64,000 bases of DNA from Phototrophicus methaneseepsis (GCF_015500095.1 NZ_CP062983.1:3534001-3598000); one strand, 5' to 3'. Positions 33,387 through 42,854 are shown, counted from the stretch's first letter. The notes: generated by a model from the sequence alone, not told the origin. Program-made: numbers and translations.

Positions 33387-34511
33387 CTAGCTGACGAGGG
33401 CATTATCGTCCATATCTACCAGAGATAGGAAAAAGTAGAAGATACTACCCTGGCCCGGAATACTCTGAACGTAGATTTTTGATTGATGCAATTCCAGAAT
33501 GAGCTTGACGAGGGCTAAGCCAATACCTGTGCCGCCGTATCGCCGCGTCGTTGAACCATCAATTTGATAGAAAAGTTCGAATATGTTTTTAAGCTTATTT
33601 TCGGGGATGCCGATACCATAGTCTTGGACGGCGATAAATGCACGACCGCCTTCCTGCCGCGCAATAATCTCAACTTGTTCTTTGCTAAATTTGAGCGCGT
33701 TTTCTATCAGCAAACGCATGACCGTGGTCAAACCCTGGCGGTCAGCCATGACAGGGGGCAGCTTATCATCAATCAATAGTTTGATGCGATCATCGGAGGC
33801 GATATTGCCATTCGAACGTTGCAAATTGCGGCGAGCACCTTCAACAGTATCGCGCAAGATAATGGGGGCGGGGTTATATTCCAGGCTGCTACCTAGCATG
33901 GTGATATTTTGAATGATGCTTTCCAGCCGCGAGAGGGCATTGGACGCATACGTGACAAGGCTTTCATTTTTGGCTTCTTCTGCGATTAAGGAGACCGCAG
34001 ATTTTACCTGTAGGAAAGGCGTCCGCAGCTCATGAGAGACATTGCGAACAATGGCATTCTTGAGTAACTCTGTTTCGCTGCCATGTGGCTCGTCTGCTGT
34101 ATTTGATTTATTAAGTTCGGCACGCCAATTTAAGAGCAAAGAAAGTTGGCGCTCAATATAGAGGGGGTGATTTGGCAAGATGGCATCAGCAACGTCGGCA
34201 ATATGCCCCAGCAAGTTGGCGTATTGATCTGTTATCCATACCAATAGGGGGCGTACTTCAAGGGCCATCAGATCACTATATAGCAGGAATGTCTCAGGTG
34301 TTGGGACGCCAATAACGGCGTCCGCCGTTTGGAAGTTAGGTAATTCTTCAAACGTGTCGACAACGACGACATCGAAGTCATGCTGCTGTAGGTACAGAGT
34401 GATTTGCTCCGCCTGAGCAATATGCTCTGACACCAGCAGAATCTGTGATGTTACAGACAAGGTTATAAACTTTCTGCCTGCATCCCCACCAGAAATGAGC
34501 AGGCTCGCCAT
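33387..34511 (-). CDS. Sensor histidine kinase with degenerate receiver-like N-terminus
   Basis: 374 residues. Residues about 20-130 look like a CheY-like receiver fold that lacks the usual Asp pair (LLVSEHIAQ in place of an acidic pair). The HisKA helix contains the phospho-acceptor His160 in VSHELRTPF, followed by an HATPase domain with NALKF (about 270), DYGIGI, and YGGTGIGL motifs. All kinase motifs are intact. No membrane helix or signal peptide, so cytoplasmic. No response-regulator gene lies nearby in this window, so the partner is unknown. Confidence 0.85.
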   Translation of the reverse strand: MASLLISGGDAGRKFITLSVTSQILLVSEHIAQAEQITLYLQQHDFDVVVVDTFEELPNFQTADAVIGVPTPETFLLYSDLMALEVRPLLVWITDQYANLLGHIADVADAILPNHPLYIERQLSLLLNWRAELNKSNTADEPHGSETELLKNAIVRNVSHELRTPFLQVKSAVSLIAEEAKNESLVTYASNALSRLESIIQNITMLGSSLEYNPAPIILRDTVEGARRNLQRSNGNIASDDRIKLLIDDKLPPVMADRQGLTTVMRLLIENALKFSKEQVEIIARQEGGRAFIAVQDYGIGIPENKLKNIFELFYQIDGSTTRRYGGTGIGLALVKLILELHQSKIYVQSIPGQGSIFYFFLSLVDMDDNALVS

Positions 34512-34669
34512 ACGACAATGCCATCATAGCATAGTGCAACTTCGCGTTGAAAGTAGGATAGATTAAGGTTCATATCATAATTTGGTTGTTCTTAAGCAAT
34601 ACCATGCTGTCTATAATATTAAAAAGTTATATGTGTGCTAATAGTACTATATATTATCAAATTTATAGG

Positions 34670-35836
34670 CTATTTGCAATGACCCAGCGTTTGGCATAGT
34701 TGATTGATGTGCAGGCGATCATGTTGAGCCGTGAAATGGGCCATTTCAACCAATGTCGTTTTGCTAAAAATGCTATGTTGTGCGGGGCGCTCCCAATCTT
34801 TAGCCGTAAGAGTTTGAATAAGTTCCGTTGTTTTTTTGCGCTCTGCAAGGAAGGCTTCTGCAATGGCGTAACCGTCATCGCTGTAGATAGGAATATCTGG
34901 CCCAGGGGGTGGGGGGGCGACGATGAAGGGATTATCCTCAGCGAGGATTTGCTGCAAGCGAGCACGATGTGTGCTTTTTTCTGCTTCCAGGAGGTGGGAG
35001 AGAATTTGTAGGATGGACCACTCTCTATCAAAGGGGTGCTGCTGCCAGTAGTGATCCTCTACCTTTGCGAGCAATGCAAATAAGGCGGCTATGTTCCCGT
35101 GCCACTGGGGGATAATCATTTCAGGATGGATCGTGTGAGGGGAATAATGGGAGCGCCAATCAGATGATTGCGTCAGGCGTTGAATAGCTTCTTCAAAGGA
35201 GGGTATTTGTTCGCCATCAATGTGTAGTGTATGCAGCCCCGTTTTTTGAGCATTGAGAATGTCGTTTTCCAGATGATCCCCGATCACAAGGGCTTCATCC
35301 GGCTCTACGCCAACGCGAGCAACAACTTCTGCATAATAGGCCGGGTTTTGTTTGCTATAGTGCATATCTTCACTGCTGGTCACAAAGGCATAAGGTGCGT
35401 CAACAGGTAGTTGCCCCAACTTCATGCGTTGTTCGATTGCTACGCGCGGATAAAATGGGTTTGTAGCAATCACAATGTCTAGCGAAAAGTCGAGTAAACT
35501 GCTCAGTGCTGATGCAGCGCCTACAATTGGCTGAACGTGTGTTGCCATGACTGGCAATATGGTTTCGTAGAAGCGCATAAGCTCTAATACGGCTGCCTCT
35601 AGAGGCACACAGCCCTGGTCGGCGATGAGTTGAGCTAACCGCGTCTGATTTGTCTCTGTCCAGTATGTCGGTGCAGCCCAATTATGAATTGCTTCTTTAA
35701 ATAGGGCGTTTGCATTTGTAATGCCTAATGTATCCTGAAGATATTGTTGGAAATGCTCCAGAAAAGCACGCGCAAAGGCGTGATCCGGGTTGGCGATAAG
35801 CGTGTTATCAAGGTCGACCAAAATGGCCTTAATCAT
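34670..35836 (-). CDS. HAD-family hydrolase fused to DinB-like domain
   Basis: 388 residues. The N-terminal half (about 1-215) is a HAD phosphatase: DLDNTLI motif at 8-14, ATNPFYPR motif II, VIGDHLENDI motif IV. The C-terminal half (about 225-388) resembles the DinB/DUF664 four-helix metal-binding domain, with a His in LSHLLEAE (about 271) and HFTAQHDRLH near the end as candidate ligands. The two domains are normally separate proteins. Start ATG 35836 overlaps the end of the upstream gene by eight bases, so translation is coupled. Substrate unknown. Confidence 0.8.
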   Translation of the reverse strand: MIKAILVDLDNTLIANPDHAFARAFLEHFQQYLQDTLGITNANALFKEAIHNWAAPTYWTETNQTRLAQLIADQGCVPLEAAVLELMRFYETILPVMATHVQPIVGAASALSSLLDFSLDIVIATNPFYPRVAIEQRMKLGQLPVDAPYAFVTSSEDMHYSKQNPAYYAEVVARVGVEPDEALVIGDHLENDILNAQKTGLHTLHIDGEQIPSFEEAIQRLTQSSDWRSHYSPHTIHPEMIIPQWHGNIAALFALLAKVEDHYWQQHPFDREWSILQILSHLLEAEKSTHRARLQQILAEDNPFIVAPPPPGPDIPIYSDDGYAIAEAFLAERKKTTELIQTLTAKDWERPAQHSIFSKTTLVEMAHFTAQHDRLHINQLCQTLGHCK

Positions 35837-36182
35837 CGTCCTCTTCCAGTGCTTTACGGAAGATTTCCAGGCCAGGATTGTTTTCTGTGTCGATATTTCC
35901 TATGTAAGGATCTTCGATGATTTCGCCTGTTTTGGCATCTCGTGCTTCAACATCGAGTTTGCGAGTCAGCCCCAGGAAACCACGCTTAATCGTTAGTTTG
36001 AGTTCCAGGTCAGGGTCAGCATTGGCTAGCAAAATATCTGGTACAGGGCAGCGAGAACAGTCATTAGGGTGCCAACGCTCGCTTTCAGGGTTGTCTTTGA
36101 CTAATCGGCATTCCTGTATGTTACGACCACGATGAAAATCAGCGTAGTAGTAGCGACATTCTTTGCCTGCGGGTGTACGCAT
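35829..36182 (-). CDS. Small four-cysteine protein, coupled to the HAD-DinB gene
   Basis: 117-residue protein with four cysteines in the first half (KECRYY, IQECRL, and SRCP preceded by NDCS), a possible zinc or iron-sulfur site. The rest has a beta-rich segment (about 52-85) and an acidic C-terminus. The ATG at 36182 is chosen because AAGGA lies seven bases upstream; the frame extends further but overlaps the dinG gene. Not recognised as a known family. It ends eight bases inside the next gene's start, so it is likely made with the HAD-DinB protein. Confidence 0.55.
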   Translation of the reverse strand: MRTPAGKECRYYYADFHRGRNIQECRLVKDNPESERWHPNDCSRCPVPDILLANADPDLELKLTIKRGFLGLTRKLDVEARDAKTGEIIEDPYIGNIDTENNPGLEIFRKALEEDDD

Positions 36183-36226
36183 GGAACGATCCTTGTATAA
36201 CTTGTGTTCGATACCGCGATGCGCTC

Positions 36227-39001
36227 TTACGCTTTCGTTGTTGAGAGCCAATGTTGTGCTGCTGCGCCCAGGTTATCCAATGGGCCTCTTTGCACGGTAC
36301 ATGCTGGGAGCGCCTCTAAAAATTGGCTGCCATATTTCTTATTGATGATCCGGCTGTCGAAGATGGTAACAATGCCACGATCATGCTGTGTACGGATGAG
36401 GCGTCCAAAGCCTTGCCGGAAGCGCAAAATAGCGTTCGGTACAGCATAATTATGAAATGCGTCATCATACATTTCTGACCGGGCTGCAAAAACAGGGTCT
36501 GTTGGTACAGCAAAGGGCAGTCGAACGATGACGAGTGCACTGAGGTCCTCGCCAGGTATATCAACGCCATCCCAAAAGCTGCGTGTACCCAGAAGTACGG
36601 CTTTCTCGGTCGACTTAAAGTTATCTAACAGTGATTCTCGACTGGTGCCTGTCGCCTGATCATAGACAACGATGTCACCCAGAGCGAGGCGCGCAGCAAT
36701 GTTAGTCGCTGTTTCTTTAAGTTGGCTGTAGCTCGTGAAGAGCACCATCACACGACCATTGAGCGCTGTTGCCAGGTTGATGATGCCACGCTCAACCATC
36801 TTCTGATAGTTCGGACGGTTCGGCTCTGGCATATCTTCTGGAATATATATCATGGCTGACTTCTCATAGTCAAATGGTGAGCCGACCGTTGATGCCCTTA
36901 AACGCTCTGCGTGTAATCGGTCTTTCATATAGGCAAAGTCGTTGCCCGTTTGCATGGTAGCACTGGTGAGCACAATCGTTTCTTTACGTTGCCAGAGCGT
37001 CTCTTCGATGTATCGGCCAGCATGCTGGGGTGCTGTCTGGATAGCAATATAATCTGAATACTGGGCATTATGGATCCAGTAAACCGTATTATCGTCTGCA
37101 TCATTGGCGAAAGCATCAATTTGATGGCGGACATCGGATAAATAGCGTGCTGTTGCTGCAACACTATTAATCTGGTCATCGATATCAATCGAACTGCTTT
37201 CCAGATCATGTAATGTGCCCAGGATATGCGTCATGGCATCTGCGATGACATCGAAGAACTCAGATAGTTGCTCCCAACGTATTTGCACCCGTGTAAACTC
37301 GCTGAGCGTGCGGCTGGATTCTGTGATGCGAATCTGCGATTTATTGTTCTGGCCTGTATCGTTCACAAAATCGGCCAACGTTTCGAAGAAGCGCGTCACG
37401 TGGACAAGCATCGCTTTTACAGCCATATCGACATTCTGCGTAAAAGCTTCTAATTTCATGACGGTCTTGTCAGGGGCAGCACCGCGTAGCTGATTGAGAA
37501 TATCGCCCATCAGTCCACGATTTGCGCCACCAAGCTCCGCAAGGCGCTGTGCTAGCGTCACCTGGTCGATACGCGTGTTGAGCCCATTGGTAACGGCATC
37601 TTCTAGCTGGTGGGCTTCATCAATGATGACATGCTGGTATGGCGGCAGTGTCTGCCCATTTGCATTGAGAGCATCCGAGACGAGTAGAGCATGATTGACA
37701 ACAAGTAAATCAGCGGCTTCTGCACGCTGCCGAGCCTGATGATAGGGACAGGTGCCATGCATGCTGGCGATACAGCGACGTGTTGTGCAACCTTCATCCT
37801 GCGCGCTAAGTCGTGTCCAGATGTAATTTTCGTTGCCGCGCAGGGTGATCTCGCCGCGATCTCCTGTGTTCGTTTCACTGAGCCAGACGAGCAATTTGAC
37901 CATCATGCGCAGTTCGTCGATGCTTGTTGGCAATCTGCGTCGCATGGCTGCGAGCCGCCGGGGGCATAAATAGTTACCGCGGCCTTTCATGACTGCGGCG
38001 GTAAATGGCTGTTCAATCACGTCATGCAGCAGCGGAATATCTTTCTGGATGAGCTGCTCTTGCAGATTGATCGTATTGGTGGAAATGACGACGCGTTCCT
38101 TGTTTTCTGTGGCCCATAGGGCTGCTGGGACCAGATAGGCCAGTGACTTGCCTGTGCCTGTACCAGCTTCAATCATGACATGCTGCTGGTTGTTAAATGC
38201 GTCTGCAACAGAATCTGCCATCGAAACTTGTTGTTCACGGTATTCATAATTGTTGATCGTCTGAGAGAGTTTGCCCTCAGGTCCAAGAATAGAAGCGATT
38301 TCTTCTTTTGTGATGAGGGCCCGCGATGAGGGGGTTTGCGCTGCCCGGTCTGGAATGATGCTTTGCTCATTTTCTGCAAAGTCGATGGCAAATTCACCAT
38401 TACCTGTTTGGGCAGTCTCCGCAGCACAGGCTTTAAAAAAGACATTTAGGTCCCAATCAATGCCGCTGCCATAGCGTGCGATCTCCTGGATCACAGAAGG
38501 GGGCAGATTCAGCGCTTTTTGCCAGAGTAACCAGTATAACTTTCCTGTCGCACGGGCATCATCCAATGCACGATGGGCATTTTCCAGGTCGATATCAAGC
38601 AGTTTTACCAGACTACCCAGATTGTAGCGTGGTAACTGTGGCATCAGGATGGAGGCAAGTTCGACTGTATCGATGGGCGAATTACCCGTAAGCATCCCAT
38701 ATCGGCGCATGAAACCAACGTCAAACATGGCATTGTGCGCGATGACAGGCGCGTCACCGACGAATCGCTGGAAATCTGGCAAGATCATATTCAGCGATGG
38801 GGCGTCTTTAACGTCTCGCTGATCAATACCTGTGATGTAGGTTGTTTCCTGTGGGATGGCAAACCCTGGGTTAATGAGCGTGCTGTATTCAGCGTCAATG
38901 ACGCCATCGACAATACGCACTGCTCCGATTTCGATAATGGCGTCGTTTTGTATATCGAGGCCGGTCGTTTCGAGGTCAAATGCAACGAGTTCGCCTCGCA
39001 T
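36227..39001 (-). CDS. dinG: DnaQ-like exonuclease/DinG-type helicase fusion
   Basis: 924-residue fusion. An N-terminal DnaQ-type 3'-5' exonuclease (about 1-170) has DLETT and the HNAMFD and HRALDDA motifs. The C-terminal XPD-like helicase (about 230-924) has Walker A EAGTGTGKS (about 280), DEAH (about 460) and cysteines expected for an Fe-S cluster (CPRR, EGCTTRRC, GTCPYH). The start at 39001 has GGAG seven bases upstream, and the longer frame to 39031 is not needed. Such fusions are known from Firmicutes and relatives. It unwinds DNA and probably acts in repair or lagging-strand processing. Confidence 0.92.
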   Translation of the reverse strand: MRGELVAFDLETTGLDIQNDAIIEIGAVRIVDGVIDAEYSTLINPGFAIPQETTYITGIDQRDVKDAPSLNMILPDFQRFVGDAPVIAHNAMFDVGFMRRYGMLTGNSPIDTVELASILMPQLPRYNLGSLVKLLDIDLENAHRALDDARATGKLYWLLWQKALNLPPSVIQEIARYGSGIDWDLNVFFKACAAETAQTGNGEFAIDFAENEQSIIPDRAAQTPSSRALITKEEIASILGPEGKLSQTINNYEYREQQVSMADSVADAFNNQQHVMIEAGTGTGKSLAYLVPAALWATENKERVVISTNTINLQEQLIQKDIPLLHDVIEQPFTAAVMKGRGNYLCPRRLAAMRRRLPTSIDELRMMVKLLVWLSETNTGDRGEITLRGNENYIWTRLSAQDEGCTTRRCIASMHGTCPYHQARQRAEAADLLVVNHALLVSDALNANGQTLPPYQHVIIDEAHQLEDAVTNGLNTRIDQVTLAQRLAELGGANRGLMGDILNQLRGAAPDKTVMKLEAFTQNVDMAVKAMLVHVTRFFETLADFVNDTGQNNKSQIRITESSRTLSEFTRVQIRWEQLSEFFDVIADAMTHILGTLHDLESSSIDIDDQINSVAATARYLSDVRHQIDAFANDADDNTVYWIHNAQYSDYIAIQTAPQHAGRYIEETLWQRKETIVLTSATMQTGNDFAYMKDRLHAERLRASTVGSPFDYEKSAMIYIPEDMPEPNRPNYQKMVERGIINLATALNGRVMVLFTSYSQLKETATNIAARLALGDIVVYDQATGTSRESLLDNFKSTEKAVLLGTRSFWDGVDIPGEDLSALVIVRLPFAVPTDPVFAARSEMYDDAFHNYAVPNAILRFRQGFGRLIRTQHDRGIVTIFDSRIINKKYGSQFLEALPACTVQRGPLDNLGAAAQHWLSTTKA

Positions 39002-39061
39002 ACTACAACTCCGTTTCTTGGCGGCAAACATATCGAGTATAGCATATGGTAAATAAACACA

Positions 39062-39085
39062 CCCCTATAAGGCTATAGGGGTGGT
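39062..39085. terminator. Hairpin between two minus-strand genes
   Basis: Perfect 10-bp stem CACCCCTATA/TATAGGGGTG with loop AGGC. T runs are short on both strands, so it is a moderate terminator of the PstS-like gene. Confidence 0.5.
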
Positions 39086-39115
39086 TCTACGTCTTTAGAT
39101 TAACAACCTTGTCGC

Positions 39116-41269
39116 TTAGCTTTCGCTTGTTGCTGTGGCTTCGACATCTTCAACTGCTTCTTCAGTGGCTTCTTCTGTCGCCGCTTCAGTTGCTTCAGCT
39201 TCTTCGGTCGCTTCTTCGGTCGCTTCTTCAGTCATTTCTTCAGTAGCGTCTTCCGTAGGGGCCTCAGTCGCTTCTTCAGTCGCTTCAGCTTCCTCGGTCA
39301 CTTCTTCCTCGGTTGTATCTGTTGTATCTTCTGCTGCCTCATCTGTAGCATCTGCTTCAGTATCGGTTTCAGCGTCTGTATCGGTTGCCGGAGCGGAAGC
39401 TAAAGCTGCCTCAGATGCGGCACTAAATTCGCGCTCAAGCTGTTGGCGCAAGCCGGGTAGGACGTTACCACTCAGGCCAACATAGCCATTGGTCTGTAAT
39501 GTGCTCAGATTGCTATCTTCAAAGAGCGTCCACAAAATAGATTGAACGTTGACATCAATCAGGGCGCTTTGTGATGTGACCAGATGGGTTGTGAGCGTCA
39601 GAGGATATTCACCAGCGGTGATGGTTTCTTCTGACGGGGTAATGCAACCATTGCCTGCATCAACACCAACCAACTGAATATTGGCTTGCTCATTATCCAG
39701 GACGCGCACGTAGTCGGGCCAACTCATGAAAGTGAGTGCGCCTTCGACATTGGCTGTTGCAGCAGCACGATACAGCGCGTCGGCGCTGGTTTCGGTGTCA
39801 TCACGCACGGGCAGGAGGGGAGCACTGTATTGCATCATGATGTCGCCGTAGATGCTGCCCAGCGAAGGCGCGAATAAGGTCACTCCCTGGTCAGGGAAAG
39901 AAGCATCTACCTGGTTCCAATTGGTGGGCAATTCTTCGCCCGTAGCGCCCCACAACGTATTAATCTGATCTGTGGTTAGGCAGGCCGCAAATTCGTCGGC
40001 TGCATGAGCGACCAGGACTGTTGCCTGTGTGCCTAGTGGCATCGTTACCGGGACGATTTCGTTCGCTTCGCAGGCTGCATTTTGTTCATCGGAGAGTGTC
40101 GTCGTGGTAATGACGATATCGGCTTCGCCGTTGCACAAACGGCGGATGCCCGCAGCGTTGCCTTCAATCTGATAACGCACATTCAGCCCAGTTTGGGCGG
40201 ATGTCAGTGTGCTCAGGGCGCTATTCACATAGCTGTAACCAGCGCCTGTACCACTAACGACCACTTCACCCGTCAAAGATGCTGGAACCTGGAAGCTGGT
40301 CTGGGCGGTGGTGAATTGGCGGCCATCTTCGCTTTCGCCAGCGATCACAGCCTGATTGATAGCTTGTGCACTTTCGGAAACAGCCACAAAACCATCTTCT
40401 GTGAGGGTATTCGCTAGGTCCTGGCTGGTGATGAGGCTCAGGAAGTCGCTGAGGTCTTCTCTGGCGGAATCCGCAACGTACAGCAGAATGGGCTGCCCAT
40501 AGGTATAGGTATCAGCCTCTAAAGTCTCTGATGCGGGTGCGACACAGCCAGCCCCTGTGGAGGCGGTGTTGATATTCAACACAGAAACGCTATCACCAGC
40601 TGCGAGAGCATCTGGCAGTGAAACAACACCGAGGGCTCCTTCAGTTTCTGCAACGGAACTGAGGATCGTGGCTGTATCTGCCAGAGTTGCATCTGCACGT
40701 AAACCCGCACCGCTGATGAGAGAATCCAGGAGGGCATAGGTACGTGTCCCAGCTTCTGGCAAGTAAACGCTGAGTGCGGGGGCTTCTGGTGCTTCAGCCT
40801 CATCAGCCGCCTGCTCAACAAAGCCTGTCCAATCGCTGACACGATTTGCCGCCGATGGTGCAAGCAAAGTGTTGATGACATCTGTGGTGAGGCAGGTGGG
40901 CAAGTTGCTATCCGCATTGGTAACGACGGCCAGAATGTCGTTGGCGATTAACAACTCGCTGTACGTCACACCATTTTCTGTACAGGCTGCGTCCTCGTCA
41001 CTGTTGATCGCACGGGGTACTGCGACGAGCGATGCTTCGCCATTACAAAGTGCTTGCAGCCCTGGGCCTGTCCCCGTGACGTTGACCGCAACCTCTTGTT
41101 CTGCCGCAGTGGCAAGGTCTTCTAATAATGGGAGTGCAATACCACTGCCAACGATTTCAATATTCTCTTGTGCAGTGGCTATGGTTGTTGTTAAAGTCAT
41201 AAAAAGCGCTAAAGCAAAAAGCCAAGCGATTTGAGTCACTTGTTGAGCGCTGCGCGGCCAACGTGCCAT
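39116..41269 (-). CDS. Tandem PstS-like substrate-binding protein with Thr/Glu-rich tail
   Basis: 717 residues. A signal peptide (about 1-33, FALALFMTLTTTIATA) leads into two copies of a phosphate/anion-binding PBP-like domain (about 36-310 and 335-610). The copies share the pattern ALCNGEA or RLCNGEAD, AAC near 80 residues later and CLTTD, indicating duplication and fusion. The last 70 to 80 residues are a low-complexity (A/T)EEA repeat, a likely surface spacer. ABC permease or kinase genes are not in the window, so the ligand is unknown. Minus strand, single gene, terminator downstream. Confidence 0.8.
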   Translation of the reverse strand: MARWPRSAQQVTQIAWLFALALFMTLTTTIATAQENIEIVGSGIALPLLEDLATAAEQEVAVNVTGTGPGLQALCNGEASLVAVPRAINSDEDAACTENGVTYSELLIANDILAVVTNADSNLPTCLTTDVINTLLAPSAANRVSDWTGFVEQAADEAEAPEAPALSVYLPEAGTRTYALLDSLISGAGLRADATLADTATILSSVAETEGALGVVSLPDALAAGDSVSVLNINTASTGAGCVAPASETLEADTYTYGQPILLYVADSAREDLSDFLSLITSQDLANTLTEDGFVAVSESAQAINQAVIAGESEDGRQFTTAQTSFQVPASLTGEVVVSGTGAGYSYVNSALSTLTSAQTGLNVRYQIEGNAAGIRRLCNGEADIVITTTTLSDEQNAACEANEIVPVTMPLGTQATVLVAHAADEFAACLTTDQINTLWGATGEELPTNWNQVDASFPDQGVTLFAPSLGSIYGDIMMQYSAPLLPVRDDTETSADALYRAAATANVEGALTFMSWPDYVRVLDNEQANIQLVGVDAGNGCITPSEETITAGEYPLTLTTHLVTSQSALIDVNVQSILWTLFEDSNLSTLQTNGYVGLSGNVLPGLRQQLEREFSAASEAALASAPATDTDAETDTEADATDEAAEDTTDTTEEEVTEEAEATEEATEAPTEDATEEMTEEATEEATEEAEATEAATEEATEEAVEDVEATATSES

Positions 41270-41397
41270 TTACGTATACTCCTTAAGCAGCATAGTATAA
41301 TATGATCTAATCAGGCAGTTGATTGTACCGGGGCTACAGCGAATGTAAAGTCACACTTAATAGCACCGGGCGTAAACACAGGATATAAGGTCGTGAT

Positions 41398-41805
41398 ATG
41401 AGCCATACAGAGCTTTCTGTATTTGAATTAGTGGGTGGGGAACCAACTTTCCGTGCGTTGGTGGATCATTTCTATGCGCGTGTGGAACAGGATGATGTCC
41501 TGCGTCCACTCTTCCCAGAAGATCTAGAACTGGGTAAATACTGGCAGTACCTCTTTTTGATGCAGTATTGGGGTGGGCCAACTCAGTATGCTGCTGAGCG
41601 AGGGCACCCACGTTTGCGGATGCGCCATGCGCCTTTCCAGATTGATGCTGAAGCGCGTAATCATTGGGTCGAGCATATGTTAGCGGCTATTGATGAAGTT
41701 GGTATTCAAGAGCCTGCTCGTAGTATGATGCGTGATTACTTCGAAAGGGGTGCGAGCTTTATGATTAATCATATCGTACCGGATTCGTCTGCCGGGGGCG
41801 AATAA
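41398..41805 (+). CDS. Truncated haemoglobin, group II (trHbO)
   Basis: 135-residue globin that binds O2 or NO. Features of group II: VGG start, HFYARV with Tyr26 at the distal position, LFPEDL, QYWGGP, RGHPRLRMRHAPF with proximal His77, and Trp90 in NHWVEHM (the G8 Trp). The whole family core is intact. It begins 128 bases after a divergent promoter region and ends five bases before a membrane protein gene. It may protect against nitrosative stress, but this is a family-based inference. Confidence 0.93.
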   Translation: MSHTELSVFELVGGEPTFRALVDHFYARVEQDDVLRPLFPEDLELGKYWQYLFLMQYWGGPTQYAAERGHPRLRMRHAPFQIDAEARNHWVEHMLAAIDEVGIQEPARSMMRDYFERGASFMINHIVPDSSAGGE

Positions 41806-41810
41806 AGCGC

Positions 41811-42248
41811 ATGACAAAAACTCGCCGACAACAAGAACGAGAAGACCAAATGCAGCAGCCGGAAAGTGCCAAGTCGGGTATTGTGGCACGGCTTGCAGCA
41901 GGGGTTCGCGCGTTGGCAGCACGGTTCATTGCCTTGCCTCGTTTAGTGAGAATCGTGCTCGTTGCGATCTTTGCTTTGGGCTGGGTGCTGCTGCTATTCG
42001 CACCGGTAGATATGATTTACTTCTATAATTTCTTCAGCATGGATACGCGCATTTTGCCATCGTATGTTTCGGCTGGTATTGGCTTGATAGTTTACTTAAT
42101 TGGCTGGTATCTCCTAGTTGGTACGATTGGTCAGCGACTTCAGCCGAAGCTCAGCAGTGGGATCTACATCGTACTCGGTATTGGCGTGCTGTTATTAGAC
42201 ATCATACTCATTATCAGCGGCTTGGTAATACAAGCAACGAGTTATTAG
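41811..42248 (+). CDS. Membrane protein downstream of trHbO
   Basis: 145 residues: a charged N-terminus (about 1-25) and three or four hydrophobic helices (about 42-62, 80-105 and 117-142). No recognised family. It follows the globin gene after five bases, so the two are probably cotranscribed, which hints at a redox or gas-related membrane function, but the sequence itself shows nothing more. The ribosome site is weak. Confidence 0.5.
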   Translation: MTKTRRQQEREDQMQQPESAKSGIVARLAAGVRALAARFIALPRLVRIVLVAIFALGWVLLLFAPVDMIYFYNFFSMDTRILPSYVSAGIGLIVYLIGWYLLVGTIGQRLQPKLSSGIYIVLGIGVLLLDIILIISGLVIQATSY

Positions 42249-42260
42249 GAGCGTCGCAGT

Positions 42261-42854
42261 TTGAAGCAGATCATGTGCGGTCTATGGATGACATGTGTTG
42301 TGCTTATCAGTGCTTGTACACCGGCAGCTGAGACAGGCTTACCGACACTTGCTGCTTTGCCGACAGAGGACGTTAACAGTGTCGAAGTTGCATCGACCCA
42401 AATAGATGCGCCAGTTGTTCGCCCTCGTTCAACGCTGCCCCCTACATTTACGCCATCGCCTGAGTCAACAGAGGCGCAGCCAACGCCGATCTTAGAGCCG
42501 ACGCTAACCCGTTTACCCGTGACTTCTCCCCCTCGAGAGAGTGATGAGCGCCCCGAATGTGCCAATTTTAAGGTCGATTATGAGAATAGTGATCGGGAGT
42601 TTACGATAGGTACATCACCCCATGTGCAGTGGAGTGCGATGCCTAACGCGACATCCTATCTTCTGAAACTTGGCGATGAAACCGGGGTGGTACTGCGAGA
42701 CGATATTTATGTAACGGATACATCCTATTCGTTTGATTCGGCTCAGTTTAAAGTCGGGGTCGCCTATGCCTGGTCAGTTTATCCGATTGACGCTATAGGC
42801 GACCAGATGTGTTATGTGCGAGGTGCGGAACTCATGGCTCAGTCCGGTTCCTGA
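42261..42854 (+). CDS. Lipoprotein of unknown function
   Basis: 197-residue predicted lipoprotein. Start TTG 42261 has GGAG eight bases upstream, so it is preferred over the in-frame ATG later. The lipobox LISAC ends near residue 19. A Thr/Pro/Ala-rich linker (about 25-85) leads to a beta-rich C-terminal domain that looks like an Ig/fibronectin fold (about 100-195, with cysteines in PECANFK and DQMCYVR). Its last 16 bases overlap the end of thyX on the other strand. Surface role likely; ligand unknown. Confidence 0.65.
   Translation: MKQIMCGLWMTCVVLISACTPAAETGLPTLAALPTEDVNSVEVASTQIDAPVVRPRSTLPPTFTPSPESTEAQPTPILEPTLTRLPVTSPPRESDERPECANFKVDYENSDREFTIGTSPHVQWSAMPNATSYLLKLGDETGVVLRDDIYVTDTSYSFDSAQFKVGVAYAWSVYPIDAIGDQMCYVRGAELMAQSGS

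Noticed and set aside
39135-39320. Repeated GCTTCTTCAGT-like units as a possible repeat array or CRISPR
   Set aside because: The units encode the (A/T)EEA tail in one reading frame and lack spacers of uniform length. It is a coding low-complexity region.
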